Origin: Cynocephalus volans
Lineage: Eukaryota; Chordata; Mammalia; Dermoptera; Cynocephalidae
DNA: 64,000 nt
Direction of reading: 5' to 3'
Assembly: GCF_027409185.1 (NCBI RefSeq)
Contig: NC_084478.1
Coordinates: forward strand, 79,157,624 to 79,221,623
Shown: in pieces, positions 1 through 11,815 of the stretch
Layout: each line of letters begins with the position of its first letter
How positions within the stretch are numbered: the stretch's first letter is position 1
Position numbers and translations under genes: made by a program
The notes under the pieces: generated by a model
Told to the model about the DNA's origin: nothing
Seen by the model: the letters and a program-made list of their open reading frames with translations, nothing else
Databases searched by the model: none

Positions 1-128
1 CAGCGTGTAAGAGCCTGGCAGGCTGTATCTGCACTCGGCCAGGCCGCCCACCACCACGACCAGCATGTTGCCTGTGCCTTTATGCGTGAGCAGAAAGTCC
101 ATGGAGGACTGGCTCACAGAGCAGGTCC
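1..128 (-). CDS. AWAT2: AWAT2 coding exon 5 (cut by the window edge)
   Basis: The acceptor follows a T/C tract (minus strand 129-150). The exon encodes TCSVSQSSMDFLLTHKGTGN and then MLVVVVGGLAECRYSLPGSYTL up to base 1, which is a codon boundary. The remainder of the gene, about 130 residues, lies outside the window. Confidence 0.9.
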
Positions 129-3100
129 CTGGTGGGCAGAAAAAGCCAAGAGGTCATGGGACACTTCCCAACCCCCTAACTTTCCTCCCTTCCTCTTCAA
201 GGAGGGGAAGAGCAAGGAGCTCACACTGGGCAGCCGAGCCCTGGTAGCTGGCGAAGAGCAGAGGGCATCACGGAGCCGGCCTTGCTCACCTACACCCCCA
301 CATCTCTCCCTTGGGGAGCCATTTTTTTCTTTGGCTTTATGTCCTAGGAACCAACTTACCTGTGGCCATTACATATTCTCTGAGGAAAGGCACCCAGAAA
401 AAGGCTCCCAGTGTGAGCATATAAGGGGTAATGCCAGGAAAGACCTTGGAGAAGCCTGAAGTCTCCGTGGAAAAGTGGCCAAACCATGAATGGGACAAGA
501 CCCCATGAGGGTGGCAGACAAGGATGTAGTTGTGACTGGGGGAGATATCTTGAGTCTTCAAAAGCTGTGGAGGAAAGTGGAGTCAGGAGGGCTATAGTCA
601 GGGAAGAGGACTCCTTTTGTCCAGGGACCAGGAAGGAAAAGGGCTGCTGGTTGGGCAATGTACAGCTCCAGAGGGTGTCGCTGTCACAGACCTCAATGTG
701 GATGGTGCCCTCCACCCCCACCCTGACCTATCTGCTGGCACTGGAGTTGGGGCCGGGCTTGGGGCCAGAGTGGGGAGCCAGGACTACTCACCTTGAGGGG
801 AAAGTAATTACAGTAGTGTCTCCACAGGCACCATTGCCTCACACAGGTAAACCGGCGGCCGCCTGAAAGTAGAGGCAAGGCAGCCAAACTTTGCCCACCC
901 CTGCTGTCCTCTTCCAAGCCCTTCTGGGCCTGCCACACAGTGCTCTGATCCCCTGCTGTTTCCTGGTATCTTGAGCGACAACCAGGGTGGGCACATCAGG
1001 GTCAATTTGGGACAGGCCTAGCTTCTGCTTCGCTAGCTTTCCCTCCCCTAACCCACTCCAGTTCTGATCTGGGTTTCTCTGTCACCTTAAAATGACACCT
1101 CCCCTCAGCTTCACTAGCCCAGGGAGGGACAAGCTATAGGTCTGCCTGGGAATTGGCCAGAGCCCCTCAGGATTATAAGGAGAAGAGGAAAGAGCATGTA
1201 ACGTGCCAACACAGCCCCATTAAGGCCCTTACCTCGCTCAGGGGTCTTCCAGTCAAAAGCCAGCCAGGTGAGAATGAGCACCGTGACAGGCCAGTATGAT
1301 GTAAATACTACCAGGTAGAGGTTGACAAGGATCACGGTGGTTGCTGGAGGGAACCCAGCCCAGAGTTAATGAATTGTGAACAGTCCCTCACACTTACCCT
1401 CCCTCCAGTGTCTTCTGCACCCCAAGGTCACACGCATTCTCACTCATGGCCACTCAACGCTCTTGCTCCCTCACCCTAGCACACAGCTCGCATGGCCGCG
1501 TCCCCAGCCCCCTCTCCTCTCTGGCCTTGGGAACCTGATTTGGGTCTAGACGGCAAGGGGTTATCCTCCTCAGCCGTGCCTCACGCAGTAAGCCCTCTGC
1601 TCCCCGGGACCTGCTCCAGCACTGCGCTGGACTTTGGCTGCAGTGCATTCAATGGCAGGGAGCCAGTGGTGGGCCATCAGAGGCCAGGAGTCCTGGAAGA
1701 GTTTTCTTGCAACTCACATTTTCTTCTTCACGTCTTCTCTGTGAGGCACCAGTGGAGGGAAAGCAAAGACCCACCTTCAGCCAGGTCGGGAGAACACAAG
1801 ATGGCAAACAAAAAAGGAAGGAAAATACAAGCTGGAAGAAAATAAGGTACTGGGCCATGTTAAGCTCCGATAAAACAGGAACACTGTCGGTTAGGGTGGT
1901 TACGAAGGAGCTACTGGAGATGAGTCATAGGGAGCCCCACTGACCTCAAGTTATCACTGGACTCAGTTTTTAAGACAGCTGTGAATAAGAGTGTGTGGGA
2001 AATTGGGTCAAAATAAAGGTTAGAAAACATTTCTAACTGAACATAGCAGACTGACCACAAGTTGTTGTCTTGACTTCTTGCTGTAGCCCCATGAAAATTA
2101 CTATGAAAATTTTTTTAAATATAGATCCAGAAGGAGAAAAAGAGTTAGAGAGGTGCCTACAGTGGATGAGAGATATCAGCAAGACATCTGCATGCTGGAA
2201 AGTAGATGGAGGAGGGTGTAACTGACTTAGAAGAAAGACAGCTGAAATCTGGCTACCTGCAAGGGGGATGCCTGCAAGAAGCAAGACTGCACTGGAGAAT
2301 CTAGGAAAGACTCAAAATTTGGGGGCACCAGGTGTCACAAAAGGCAGGGATAAGAAACAGAGTTAAAAAACTGGAGGGTGGTTGAAAGTGGGCGAAGAAA
2401 TTAGTTAGAAGCCCAGGTACCCTACCCCCCTCCCTCCATGACACAACTGGATGATGGGAGGATTCTGCTCTGAAAAACGGAATCAAAGAGGCCCTAGACT
2501 CAAATACCTAACACTAGACATAGCTAAGAGATTCCATATGGAGCTAAATTATTAATCAAGTATGAAGGTAGAATAAAGACGATTTCAGGTACATGCAGTC
2601 TCAGATTATTTGTCTCCCATATCCCTTTCTCAGAAAACTACCAGAGGATGTGCTTCGCCAAAACGAGCAAGCAGACGAAGACACCAGAAGTCATGGAATC
2701 CAGGGGGGAAATGATCCAACAAAGAAGGAAAGTGAGCAAGGCAAGGGCTAGGGAGAGGTGAGCAAGGTGCCTAGGTCCCAAAATTGAAGGAGACGCTCAC
2801 CCTCTGGCCCAATACTTGCACAGCTCTGAGAGTGAGCAACTTCTTAAATTGTGCCCTGGAGGTGACAGCTATGCATGAGGCCACATTGTAACAGAAAGAT
2901 GCTAGTCTCCGGCAATGTCCTCAAGGAAATGACTTCTAGATTCCTGACGTCTTTGTACATATCGAGAGATTAACGTGTCTGTGGAAAGTATGGGGATGAA
3001 TTGGTGATAACTAATAGATATCTAATAGATAAAAGAAATTTAAATTGAGAAAATTATTAACTCCAGGGAAAGCAAGAAGTTGCACAAAAAAGGAAATGTC

Positions 3101-6100
3101 ATCTTGGTACACTAAATAGCTCAATTGTGAACAATATTTCCTAGTCATAGTCAGGTATTTAACCAAAACTTGTGCTATAACAATTTGGGGAGGTTGGGGG
3201 AAAAGGAAGTTCTAGCAATAGTGTATAGAACCAGATTCTCATCTTCCATATTAGGATGTCAATAGACAATGTCTGAAATTGTTACATCAGAAAATAGTAA
3301 TATCTAGAAATTCTAAATAGTACAATTTAGAAATATGGAATTAAATACCAGAAGAAAGAGCTAACAAAGTTGAAAATGCCTCTGGGGAACAGAGCTAAGG
3401 GTGGAGCAAAGGCCAGCAGGTTCGGTCTGTTGATATGTGCCATACGAAACTACTGACTTCTTTGAGAATTAAAGAGAGTCCTGGGTTTTGTCCGGAGGAC
3501 ACCTCCCAGTTGCCCTTAGTCTTTCCTCAAACTCAGTCAGTGTTGGGGTCATCTTGTGAGTGTGGCCTCAGGCAGAGGGCTCTGTGATGGGATGAATCCT
3601 GGATCTGCCACTTACTATGTGTGTGATCAAAGACATCGCTGAACCTCAGTTCCTCATCTGCAAAATGGGGATTAAAATACCAATATCCTCCCTATCTTCC
3701 TCATAGATTTAACTGTGAGGGTCTTCCGGCAAGGCTTTAGGGTCCAAATGGATATGATTCCACTGCTCGAGTGAAGAGCTAGGCGGGCATTAAGGGAACA
3801 TTTTCCCCATCTGCCCCATGTGAGCTAGTGAGGGAGGTATGAGTCCTGGAACCCACATCTCCCGCCACCAGAGCCTAGAGCTCTTCTGCTTGCCCCGTAC
3901 TACGTCTTTGTACACCCAAGAGGGAAACTCTAGTTAAGAGCTCCCTGGGACAGTTTTCTCCCGGTACTCATCCCCCTTTCAGCCACTCTCCTCCTTAACC
4001 CTTCTCTGTTCCACTGGCCCCTCTGCCATCTCACACTGGAACCCGAACCCTCGATCTTGCTTCTTCCCTTACACTCACCCACATCTTCTGATCATCAAGT
4101 CCTATTAATTCTACTCTAATTTCTTGAATCCCTCCTCTTCTCTCCATCCTCATCACTACTGGCCTGACCCACATCATCACCATCTCTCACCTCGGTGATT
4201 GCAACAGGCTCCTACCTGGCATCACCACTTCCACTCCTGTCTTCCTAGAATCAATGTGCTATACAGAGCTGTTGTGATCTCTCAAAAACATAAATCTCAC
4301 GCCATCATCCTGCACCAAACCCTACCACGGCCCTCAGGAAAAAGTCCAAACTCCTTTCCATGGTTTACAATACCCTACACAACCTATTCCCTGTCTGCTT
4401 CTCCAGTCTCCTCTTTCTTCCCTCTCTCATTCATTCACTCATCCATTGAATAAACGTGTATCATTTCTGGCTATATGCACAAAAAACTGTTAACAGTGGT
4501 TGCCTCTGAAGATTGGGATTGGCGATTGGATTGAAGAAGGAGACATAGCAGCCTACAGGCTCCAGCCCCCTTCATGGTACCTGGCCAGGGTGGCCTTCAA
4601 TAATTGGTCATTCTCCCCCAGTTCTGTGTCTCTCGCCGCCCTCCCATCCCACTTAACCACTGAAAGTTCCGTGAATGCATGATGCTCTCCCCCCATCCCA
4701 CTCTCTTCCACAAACACTCTTCCCTTCTTCACCTATTTCCTATCTGTCCTTCAAGAGTCAACTCAGATTCAATAAAACAATTAGTAAAGGTTATGAATGG
4801 GCAGTTAACAGGAAAAGAAACACTAATTGCTGATAAACATACAAAAAGATGCTCAAGCTCACTCATAATTAAGGAAGTTCAAAAGAATTGTTGTTTAGCC
4901 ATCATTTCTGGTTGGAGGTAGTAAGGACTGCGTATGAGTTCTGCATTCACTTTCCTTCCCACGCTGTAGCAATCCCTGAAGCCACATCTTACAGCATCAC
5001 AATTTGGTGGTGACTCCATCAGCCTGAACATTAGTGTCCACAGTGAGCAGAGACTCACACCAACTTGTGTTAGGCATTTAACACGAACAAGAAATAAACA
5101 CTTGCTGGGTTAAGCCACTGAGATTTCAGGGTTAATGTGTTACCACAGCTTACCTAGACTATCCTGATTAATTATACCCTAAATATACCCATTTTGCAAA
5201 TGAGGAAAACAAGACTCAGAGAGGATAACTAACTTGCTACAGGTTGCATAGATAGTAGTAGAGCTGGAACGTGAAATTAGGTAGGTGTGTGTGTTTGTGC
5301 ACGTGCACATGCATGTGGATATATATATGTGTGTGTACATAAAATGCTATCATTTCTGGCTATATGCACAAAAAACTGTTAACAGTGGTTGCCTCTGAAG
5401 ATTGGGATTGGCGATTGGATTGAGGAAGGAGACATAGCAGCCTACAGGCTCCAGCCCCCTTCATGGTACCTGGCCAGGGTGGCCTTCAATAATTGGTCAT
5501 TCTCCCCCAGTGCAGTGTCAGCTCCTGGGCCTTGGAGGCTCTTCTCTCTTGTGGGAATACAGTTGCAGTGTGGGGAAGGGAGAGGATTTAACAAGCCAAG
5601 TCTGTGGGGATGACAAGAACTCAAGAAAGGCACTAGAACACGACCCGATGTCCTAAAGCTTATGGATCAGAGCAGGATCTACAGGCAGGAATTGGTTGAA
5701 GATGCCACAAGGCCACTGACTCAAGTTTCTGAGAACCTTGGAGCCAAGGCCAAAGAAGAAAGCCGGCTTTGTTAACCAAGTGGAAGAAACCCCAGCCCAG
5801 ACAGGGAAACTGCTCTTCTTCAGTTCTTTACCTGCGGATTCAACTCAGACGCTCTTTAGCAGCAGTCAGAGGGATGAGAGGAGTGACGGCGCTGGAGGGA
5901 GGAGAGTGAGGATAGCTGCCCCTCCATGCAGATGGGGAACTCAGCTGTTACTGGAGAGTGCCCAGTGGCCTGTGCCGCATGCTGGGGAGAAAACACAGGC
6001 CCAGCTGGGGATCCTGTCTTTAGTAGGAGGACATTCTGAGCTGGCCATTTTCACCTTTAGTCAGGAACTTTCACATATGCAGAGGGCCTGGTTTCCTCCT

Positions 6101-7442
6101 TCCTTTCTGGCCTACTGTGTTCCTCCCAATCAGCAGTGAGTGACCAGATGCAGGAGGCAAAGAAAGGAACTCATAAACTAGACTCAGGCCCTGGTGAGTT
6201 CAATGTCCAACCCAGTTCCTCCATTTCCCAGCTCAGTGACATCTTCCACTACATGGACCTCAGCTTCCCCATCTGTACAATGAAGATTATGAGCTACATA
6301 CGGCACTCAGAATAGTGCCTGGCATGAAAAAAAGGGTGCAATAAAAGTTTGCTAATATTATGTGAGTGTTAGCTATCATTATGTGCATGTAGCTATTAGT
6401 AAGAATTATTATGCATAATAATAGCTTTTACCTCATAATGCTGGCATGAGGCTAAAATGAAATAATAGGTGTGAAAATATCTGGTACAGAGTAAGTACCT
6501 ACCTAACATATGAATTCCCTTCTCTGGTCTCTTCCAACTCTGATTGCCATCATTACTAGGTTAATGCTGCTCTTTTCAGTGTTGGGGGGTCCTAGTGCCC
6601 ACCCTAGGCACGTCTCTGAGCCCCTCTATAGTGGTAGTGAACTGAGGTAAGGAATGCCCACTCTCCCTATTCACTGGCATGCCCCTGTGCCAGCTCTGGG
6701 CTCCCAGGGCCTTCCTGTGTTCTTTATTCCCAGATAGCTGACAAGACCATTTAATTCATGCTGCTGATTCCAGCCAGTACTCTCCTGAACCACTAGACAG
6801 ATGAGAATTTTCTTCCAGGCCCCTCTCCCACAGCAATGGTTTGTTTTAGCATCTAGAACACAATGGCCAGCATGTAAGTAACTTTCACAGTTTTCGTGGT
6901 ATAGGTGTTAGGAAACGTGGATGGACGAATGGTTGAATTCCTCTGGGTGAGAGTTTTCCAGAGTCTCCCTCTGCTACCAAGCCAACTATCTCTCACTGAT
7001 GGTTGGCTGGGGTCTCTGTAGTTGCAGCTAAGCCCTTTTCCTTAGCTAGCCTCAGTGGAACTGTTCCCCATATTCCCAGAACATGCCCTCCACACCCCAA
7101 TGTACACCCAGGAGGGCTCGCCATACATCCCTGCAGCAAGGCACACACCCATATGCGTGCACACATGCCCACATGGGAACTCACAGATCCCACGAATACC
7201 ATGTCCAGGTGGGTCAGGCCAGAGACCAGAGTGACCAACTGTCCTGGTTGGCCTGGGACAACCCTGGTTTGAGCATTGAATGTCCTGTGACCCTAAAATC
7301 CTTCAGTCTCAGGCAAGCCAGGACAGTTGGTCACCCTACCAAAGGCTGAAGACTCACCGATAACGAAGACACTGAGGGCCCACTGGAAAACAGCAAAGAC
7401 CTCCAGGGCGGTCTTGAGGTCCTTCTTGGAGGGCAAGAGCAT
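1..7442 (-). CDS. AWAT2: AWAT2, acyl-CoA wax alcohol acyltransferase 2 (5' part, coding exons 1-5, codons 1-200)
   Basis: This is a DGAT2-family acyltransferase of the ER membrane. The family member is known to esterify long-chain alcohols, retinol and acylglycerols with acyl-CoA, in skin and meibomian gland. Coding exons on the minus strand are 7358-7442, 1233-1343, 792-862, 360-564 and 1-128. All junctions are GT-AG and the phases join without a break, giving 200 codons before the window edge; the family is about 333 aa. Visible features are an N-terminal hydrophobic hairpin (about residues 13-55), the YFP motif at 85-87 and the catalytic-type HPHG motif at 107-110. Further on comes the stretch GTGNMLVVVVGGLAECRYSL. 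The start is the ATG at 7442-7440 (MLLPSKKDL); the frame is open further upstream, but that part does not look like the family. AWAT1 and DGAT2L6 are close paralogues. The minus orientation next to OTUD6A favours AWAT2. Confidence 0.93.
360..564 (-). CDS. AWAT2: AWAT2 coding exon 4 (HPHG motif)
   Basis: The 205-nt exon starts at codon Leu90 in phase 0 and encodes LLKTQDISPSHNYILVCHPHG, followed by a hydrophobic stretch to REYVMATG. HPHG is the signature of DGAT2-type acyltransferases. The donor is GTAAGT (354-359). Confidence 0.94.
792..862 (-). CDS. AWAT2: AWAT2 coding exon 3 (YFP motif)
   Basis: The 71-nt exon encodes GRRFTCVRQWCLWRHYCNYFPLK minus the shared first Gly base, with the family YFP motif. 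The donor is GTGAGT (786-791) and the acceptor AG follows a T-rich tract. It ends in phase 0, matching the start of the next exon. Confidence 0.9.
1233..1343 (-). CDS. AWAT2: AWAT2 coding exon 2
   Basis: The 111-nt exon encodes the second hydrophobic segment (TTVILVNLYLVVFTSYWPV) and ends in TPERG. The acceptor is preceded by a pyrimidine tract (minus strand, 1346-1362) and the donor is GTAAGG. Entry phase is 2 nt and exit phase is 1 nt, matching both neighbours. Confidence 0.92.
1344..3570. other. AWAT2 intron 1, distal part without clear coding content
   Basis: No exon-like ORF with splice sites was found. The A-rich stretch about 2600-3050 resembles a very old L1 or HAL1 piece, but I could not align it with confidence. 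The rest looks like unique sequence. Confidence 0.5.
3575..3725 (+). repeat. MIR SINE fragment
   Basis: It has the MIR core order: 'gatctgccacttacta', 'gtgtgatca', 'cctcagttcctcatctgca', 'aaaatggggattaaaatacc'. It is old and diverged. Confidence 0.8.
3990..4455 (+). repeat. L2 LINE 3' fragment
   Basis: L2-type text with C/T-rich sense sequence ('caacaggctcctacctggc', 'ccatcatcctgcaccaaacc', 'aaaaagtccaaactcctttc') ends in a 'tcattcattcactcatcca' tail. Confidence 0.65.
4459..4622 (+). repeat. 164-bp direct repeat, copy 1
   Basis: It is identical to 5348-5511 except at one position (A4535 against G5424), at an offset of 889 bp. It carries the same short ORF as the other copy, but that ORF has no family signature. 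The first part resembles an L1 3' end; the second part is unassigned. Confidence 0.95.
5165..5280 (-). repeat. MIR SINE fragment
   Basis: Antisense MIR core: 'cccattttgcaaatgaggaa', 'actcagagaggataacta', 'gtagagctgga'. Confidence 0.75.
5281..5345. repeat. TG/TA-rich microsatellite
   Basis: This is an alternating purine-pyrimidine run of TG, CATG and TATA steps. It directly precedes copy 2 of the 164-bp repeat. Confidence 0.8.
5348..5511 (+). repeat. 164-bp direct repeat, copy 2
   Basis: This is the second copy of 4459-4622 (163 of 164 positions equal). The match stops abruptly on both sides. It lies in AWAT2 intron 1, antisense to that gene. Confidence 0.95.
5512..6184. other. AWAT2 intron 1, unassigned
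   Basis: An open frame of 133 codons at 5738-6139 on the plus strand has low-complexity composition and no recognisable domain, so I do not call it a gene. No repeat was recognised. Confidence 0.4.
6185..6355 (+). repeat. MIR SINE fragment
   Basis: MIR core ('acctcagcttccccatctgt', 'caatgaagattatgagctac', 'agtgcctggcatg') lies in AWAT2 intron 1. Confidence 0.7.
6360..7225. other. AWAT2 intron 1, no clear features
   Basis: The start is AT-rich and MIR-like ('aaaatgaaataataggtgtg'). Nothing else was recognised. Confidence 0.4.
7228..7337. mobile_element. Palindromic DNA-transposon MITE (MER53-like)
   Basis: The ends are inverted copies: 'agtgaccaactgtcctgg' at the left and 'ccaggacagttggtcaccct' at the right. 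The whole is about 110 bp. It ends 20 bp from AWAT2 exon 1, inside the intron. Confidence 0.75.
7358..7442 (-). CDS. AWAT2: AWAT2 coding exon 1
   Basis: It codes for 28 residues beginning MLLPSKKDLKTALEVF plus the first base of codon 29. The donor is GTGAGTC (plus-strand 7351-7357). It begins the first hydrophobic segment. The split codon joins the next exon as Ala. Confidence 0.9.
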
Positions 7443-8094
7443 TATGCTCAGGGTCCCAGCGGCTCCAGTTAAGTGCTGTTCAGCTACCCAGCCCTGAGTG
7501 CTCAGGGGCCTGCAATGTTTCCTCTCTTCATGCTTTCTTCTCCAGCCCCTGCCCAGTCTCCGCCTCCCCGCTCCCCGCCCCGCCCCTGCCCAGGATTGCA
7601 GGGCCATGTACCACCTCTGCTTGTCCAGTTCCTTCCAGCTGCCTACTCACCTGTACTTTTACCCACTTGGGCATGGCCTGGGCTGAGATTGTGACACCTC
7701 CTTGCGCACCTGGGTAGAGAAGTTTGGATGAAGCCCTGGTGTGGGAAGCGAGTGGGGGTGGGGGGGGGGCTGACAAGAGGCTTCCAGGGCCAGTCTGGAT
7801 TGCGGGAGCTGGGGGTGGAGCGGCGGGCAGGAAGGAGCCCAGGGCTCAGATGGGACATAGGTCCTGCATTTCTGTTTCTGAGGCCCAGCTGTCTGTGGTC
7901 TCTCAGTGACAATGTGATTGGAGGCTAGAAGAGAGGAGGTCACAGGCCAGGCCTAGAAATACCATTGTCCTTTTGGTTAGTCTGGGAGAACTCATTACTC
8001 TAAGTGAAGAGACATCACGTGTATGTCTGTGAGCATATAGTAGGTGCTGAATAAGATTTTTATTCAATGAATAAGCGAATGCTAGTACGTATTA
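7443..8094. other. AWAT2 upstream region (5' UTR/promoter side)
   Basis: This lies upstream of the AWAT2 start on the minus strand. It is GC-richer than the surroundings (7540-7860) but not a strong CpG island. No TATA box could be assigned, and the transcription start is unknown. Confidence 0.4.
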
Positions 8095-8590
8095 TATTAT
8101 TCTGTGTACAAGAAGTTCTAGAACAGGAAAAACTAATCTATAGGGAAAAATCAGAGCAGTGGTTGTCTCTGCTAAGGGATTGACTAGGAGGGGCATTATG
8201 GAAATTTTGGGAGGTGACAGTGGTATTCTCTATCTTGATAAGACTTTGAGTTACACAGATCAAAAACTCATTGGTCAAAACCCAGTGAATAAGATTTGTG
8301 CATTTTGCTGCATATAAATTTTACCTCAAGAGTAAACAAATATTGAACTCCCATTAATGCTTAAGTGTTTAGGGGTGAAGAGTACTGATGTCCGCAATTT
8401 ATTTTGAAATTCATATAAAACACATTGATGGGTGGATAGAGGGATGTAGTGATGAATAGATGTGTGATAAATCAAATACAGCAAAATACTATCCATGCGA
8501 CGTAGGTGGTGGGTGTTCACTGTACAATTCTTTCAACTATCTGTAGGTTTTAATTTTTTATAACAGAATTTTGCAAAAAAGTTCCCTCAG
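8095..8590 (+). repeat. L1M 3'-end fragments
   Basis: Two old L1 3'-UTR-like stretches: 'gcagtggttgtctctg' leads to 'catataaattttacctcaag', then 'gggtgttcactgtacaattc' leads to 'tctgtaggttttaatttttt'. Confidence 0.65.
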
Positions 8591-8869
8591 AGTCATAATA
8601 AAAAATAGATTTTTAAAATGGGACTCCTCTATGCATGTACATGTGCACATGTGGCTTTTGCATAAGAGTATATATGTACAAAAGTAAATATGTATCTAGC
8701 TGTCAACATATGTTTGTATATCCATGTCAGTAGGCGGCACCTCCAAGTGTGTGTCTGTGTGCAATGGGGTGTGTGAGTTTGAGAGCATCTAAGCCCAGCC
8801 AGGTGTGTGCTTTGGGCCAAGTGCATGGAAGAGTGAAAGACTGGAAGGGTTTTTTAATGCAACATAAAA

Positions 8870-9480
8870 TTATTGAGGGCATAACATATGCCAGGCATTG
8901 TTCTAGGCAGCTGGGTTATATCAGTGAGCAAAACAAAGCAAAAAAAAAAAAATCATACTTTTGTGAAGTTCACATTCTGGTGGGGAAAGACAGATGATGG
9001 AAATTAATTAACTAATTATATAGTATAAAGTGATAAGGGCTATGCTATGGGGAAAAAAGTTTGAGCAGAGTGCTGGACAGCAGGAAGGGGTTGAGTGGGG
9101 GCCACAGGCTTTATAATTTTAAAAGGTGTGGTCAGGGAAGGCCATGCCGAGAAGGTGGCATTTGACAGACTTGCAGGAGAATCATCAGTGAGCTGCGTGG
9201 CTGTCTGGACTGAGAATGTTGCGGGCACAGCCCCCAAGGTACAGTGTGCCTGGCAGGTTTCAAGGAGCATCAAGAAGACCGGAGCCAAGTGAGCGAGAGG
9301 ACCTGAGTAGATGAGGTTGTAGGCTGATGTAAGGACACGGCATTTTACTCTGACGGAAATGGGGAGCCATTGCCGGGCTTTGAGTGGAGAAGAGACAGTG
9401 TTGACTTACAGTTTTAAAGGGGCAGGAAAGAAGGAGATCTTTGAGGAGCTATGGCAATAATCTGCTGTGAGAGATGGTGG
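8870..9480 (+). repeat. Ancient mammalian interspersed repeat (family not named)
   Basis: The order 'atgccaggcattgttctagg', 'tgaagttcacattctggtgg', 'gataagggctatgctatggg', 'gtcagggaaggcc' and 'atggggagccattg' matches a repeat text seen often in mammalian genomes. Related stretches are at 41610-41720 and 50640-51000. I cannot name the family without a library. Confidence 0.6.
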
Positions 9481-11685
9481 TGCCTCAGGCCAGGCTGGTG
9501 GTAGGGGAGATGGTGGGATGTCTCCTCTGAAGCAGAGGCCCCATTTGATACCTCCAGAGGGGAGTCCCATTGGTGAGCACCCACCACAGGCCGCACCACG
9601 GCTTGGGTACCTTCCCTGCATGCAGCCTTGTCCCACCCAATCCTGCAGGAAATATGTGGAGGGTGTTGGGTGCAGCACACCCACTTGGCTGGAATGGTGG
9701 TTCTGTGAAGGGGCTGGTGGAAAGTGAGCCTGAAAAGGGCAGCACGGTCTAGAGTCTGGGCCCTGGGAGTTTGGCCTTAATCCTGTGGGCACTGAGGAAG
9801 CAAGGTTGGCTTCTGAACAGGAATGGAGATGTGTGTCAAATGCCACATGAGGACAACATTCAGGCACAGGGTGGCTGTCAGGGCCCACGGGTCCTATGAT
9901 TGACACACAGGCTCTTTTTCTCCTAACACCTACTTAACAGGACCAGCTCCACCTCCACTGGAGTAAGTGGCTCACAGTGTAAGTCCCCATGGTGGCTCAT
10001 GAGGACTTTCACTGGCGCAGAAAGGCCTGCTGGCCCAGGTCTCTTTCCCCATTAGACTGATTTCATTGTCTGGGGTAGGGGTAGCCCACCCCTTATTAGG
10101 ACTCAGGCTCCTGTTAGGGAAACTTTCTAAGATTGTCCCCTATTGGGGAAAAAAGCACCATAAACATTGAGCACAGGTGGAAGGCAAGGGACAGAAAAGG
10201 CTCTGGAAGACAGGGAAGTGACCCACCTGGGGATCTGGTGTGGAGGTGAAGATGGAGAGGAGCCACAGGTGATGGCCAAGATTCTGACTCAGTCCCTGTG
10301 TGGATAGTGGGGACGGGGAGCACAGGAGGAAGAGCAGTTCTTGCAGGGTGGGTGGAGCAAATTGTGAGCTTAGTTTGAGCCACCATTTGTGAGAGGGCCC
10401 TGCTTGTCCCGCAGACCCTATGATGATAAGTAAAGCCAGCTGCTGGTTTCTAAAGTGTGTTCTGCCAACCCTGGGTTTCCAGAGACTTGGTACACAGGCA
10501 ACTGCAGCCAGGGCAGTGAAGGGAAGGCTGAGCAGAGGACTCTGGAGTCGCCAGCCACCTCGTAAAACAGAGCACCAGCACTCTTTTAATCTGTTTACAA
10601 TTGGAATTCCACGAAAGATTGTATTTGACAAAAGGGTTGGAGTTGGGGGTGGGGCAGAGGAATAGGAACATTCTGCAAGGCCCCTTGGAGCCTAGCAGGG
10701 AAAGGATCTGCGCTTCCCTTCCCTACGGAGAAGCCGAGAAGCCAAGAAGCCGCCTCGGCCTAGCTGGGGGAAGGCTGTAGGCCAAGCGCATGGGGCCCCA
10801 GGACACTTCCAGGGGTCAGCTCCAAGGCAGCAAGTGGAGACTGCAGCCAGCCTGAAAAGAGAGGAAGAGCTGCCTGCTGGAGGGGAAGACCGCCTGGGGC
10901 TGAGTGCTCACTCCCTCCACTGAGCCACCCCTGACCGGGTCCTCATTATATCAAGCCCGGCACTGCAGGATTGTGTTGTTCCTGCCTCTCCACGCATCTG
11001 GCCCCTGACCCTGACTCTTCACTCCCCCACACCTTGGTCTGGGAGCTCTCAAGGGCAGGAGTTAGATGGTACTGGATCTCACTGTTCCCAGTGCCCAGCC
11101 CCCTAACACAAGCCACACAAGAAACAGTCCCTGATGTTTGTTATAAAAATGCCTGAGTGGGTGGAGGGCCGGCCTGTGGGGCGCTGGGCAAATCTCTGAG
11201 GCTTGGTTTCCTCACTCGTAAATAGGAGACAATGAGCAGTCCCTCTCAGACTTAGGAGGAGAATCCAGAAGAGGGAGAGATGGCCGATCACTTTGTGAAC
11301 TGTGAAGTGGTGTCCACATGTAGGTTGCCACTGTCACTATCATTTAGAGAAGGGGTGAGAAGGGCAAAGAAGGGCACTGAGGAGTGAAAGCCCACAGTTC
11401 AACTGAACCTGCCCTAGATGGGCTTCCCTCTGGGCAGTGTTATGTTGGAGAGAGGTTGTCAGAGATTCAAGAACGAAATCAATGACAGTGTGAGCGTTTG
11501 GAATATTCTAGAAGCTCTGCCTTCTCATTCACACAGAGAAGGCCGTGTGCCCAGCTGATGCATCTGCATGCATCCCACCATCCTAACACCAAACAGAGAA
11601 ATGGTCAAGACTGTTTGGGAGCTCAGTCCTACCCCCTCCATCATCTCCCCACTCCATTCTCACCAGATCCCTGCAGAGATTGTAA
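9481..11685. other. Unassigned, mostly unique sequence
   Basis: Several open frames of 80-166 codons exist here on both strands (longest 9406-9906, minus). They overlap one another in GC-rich sequence and show no domain, so none is called a gene. A small GAGAAGCC-type internal repeat is at 10725-10755. Confidence 0.4.
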
Positions 11686-11689
11686 GAGC

Positions 11690-11815
11690 TAGAAGGGCAT
11701 GGGACAAATATTGCATGGAACATACATATACTAAACATTATTTGTTGTTCATCTGAAATTCAAATTTAACAGCGTTCTGTACCTTTGTTTGCTAAATTTG
11801 GCAACCCTATGACCC
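11690..11815. repeat. Old DNA-transposon-like fragment
   Basis: 'catctgaaattcaaatttaa' followed by 'gctaaatttggcaaccctat' is a text I associate with an old mammalian repeat. The family is not assigned. Confidence 0.4.

Noticed and set aside
4500-5613. Repeated short ORF starting MPLKIGIGDWIEEGD as a duplicated exon
   Set aside because: The two ORFs are identical only because the 164-bp DNA is duplicated; ORF ends differ and no family match is seen.
5738-6139. 133-codon frame in AWAT2 intron 1
   Set aside because: No recognisable domain and lies antisense within an intron; likely chance.
1-7442. Assignment to AWAT1 or DGAT2L6
   Set aside because: Those paralogues lie on the other side of IGBP1 on the plus strand in human; the minus orientation beside OTUD6A fits AWAT2.
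9406-9906. 166-codon open frame on the minus strand
   Set aside because: Overlaps other frames of similar length in GC-rich sequence and has no domain, splice sites or start context to support it.
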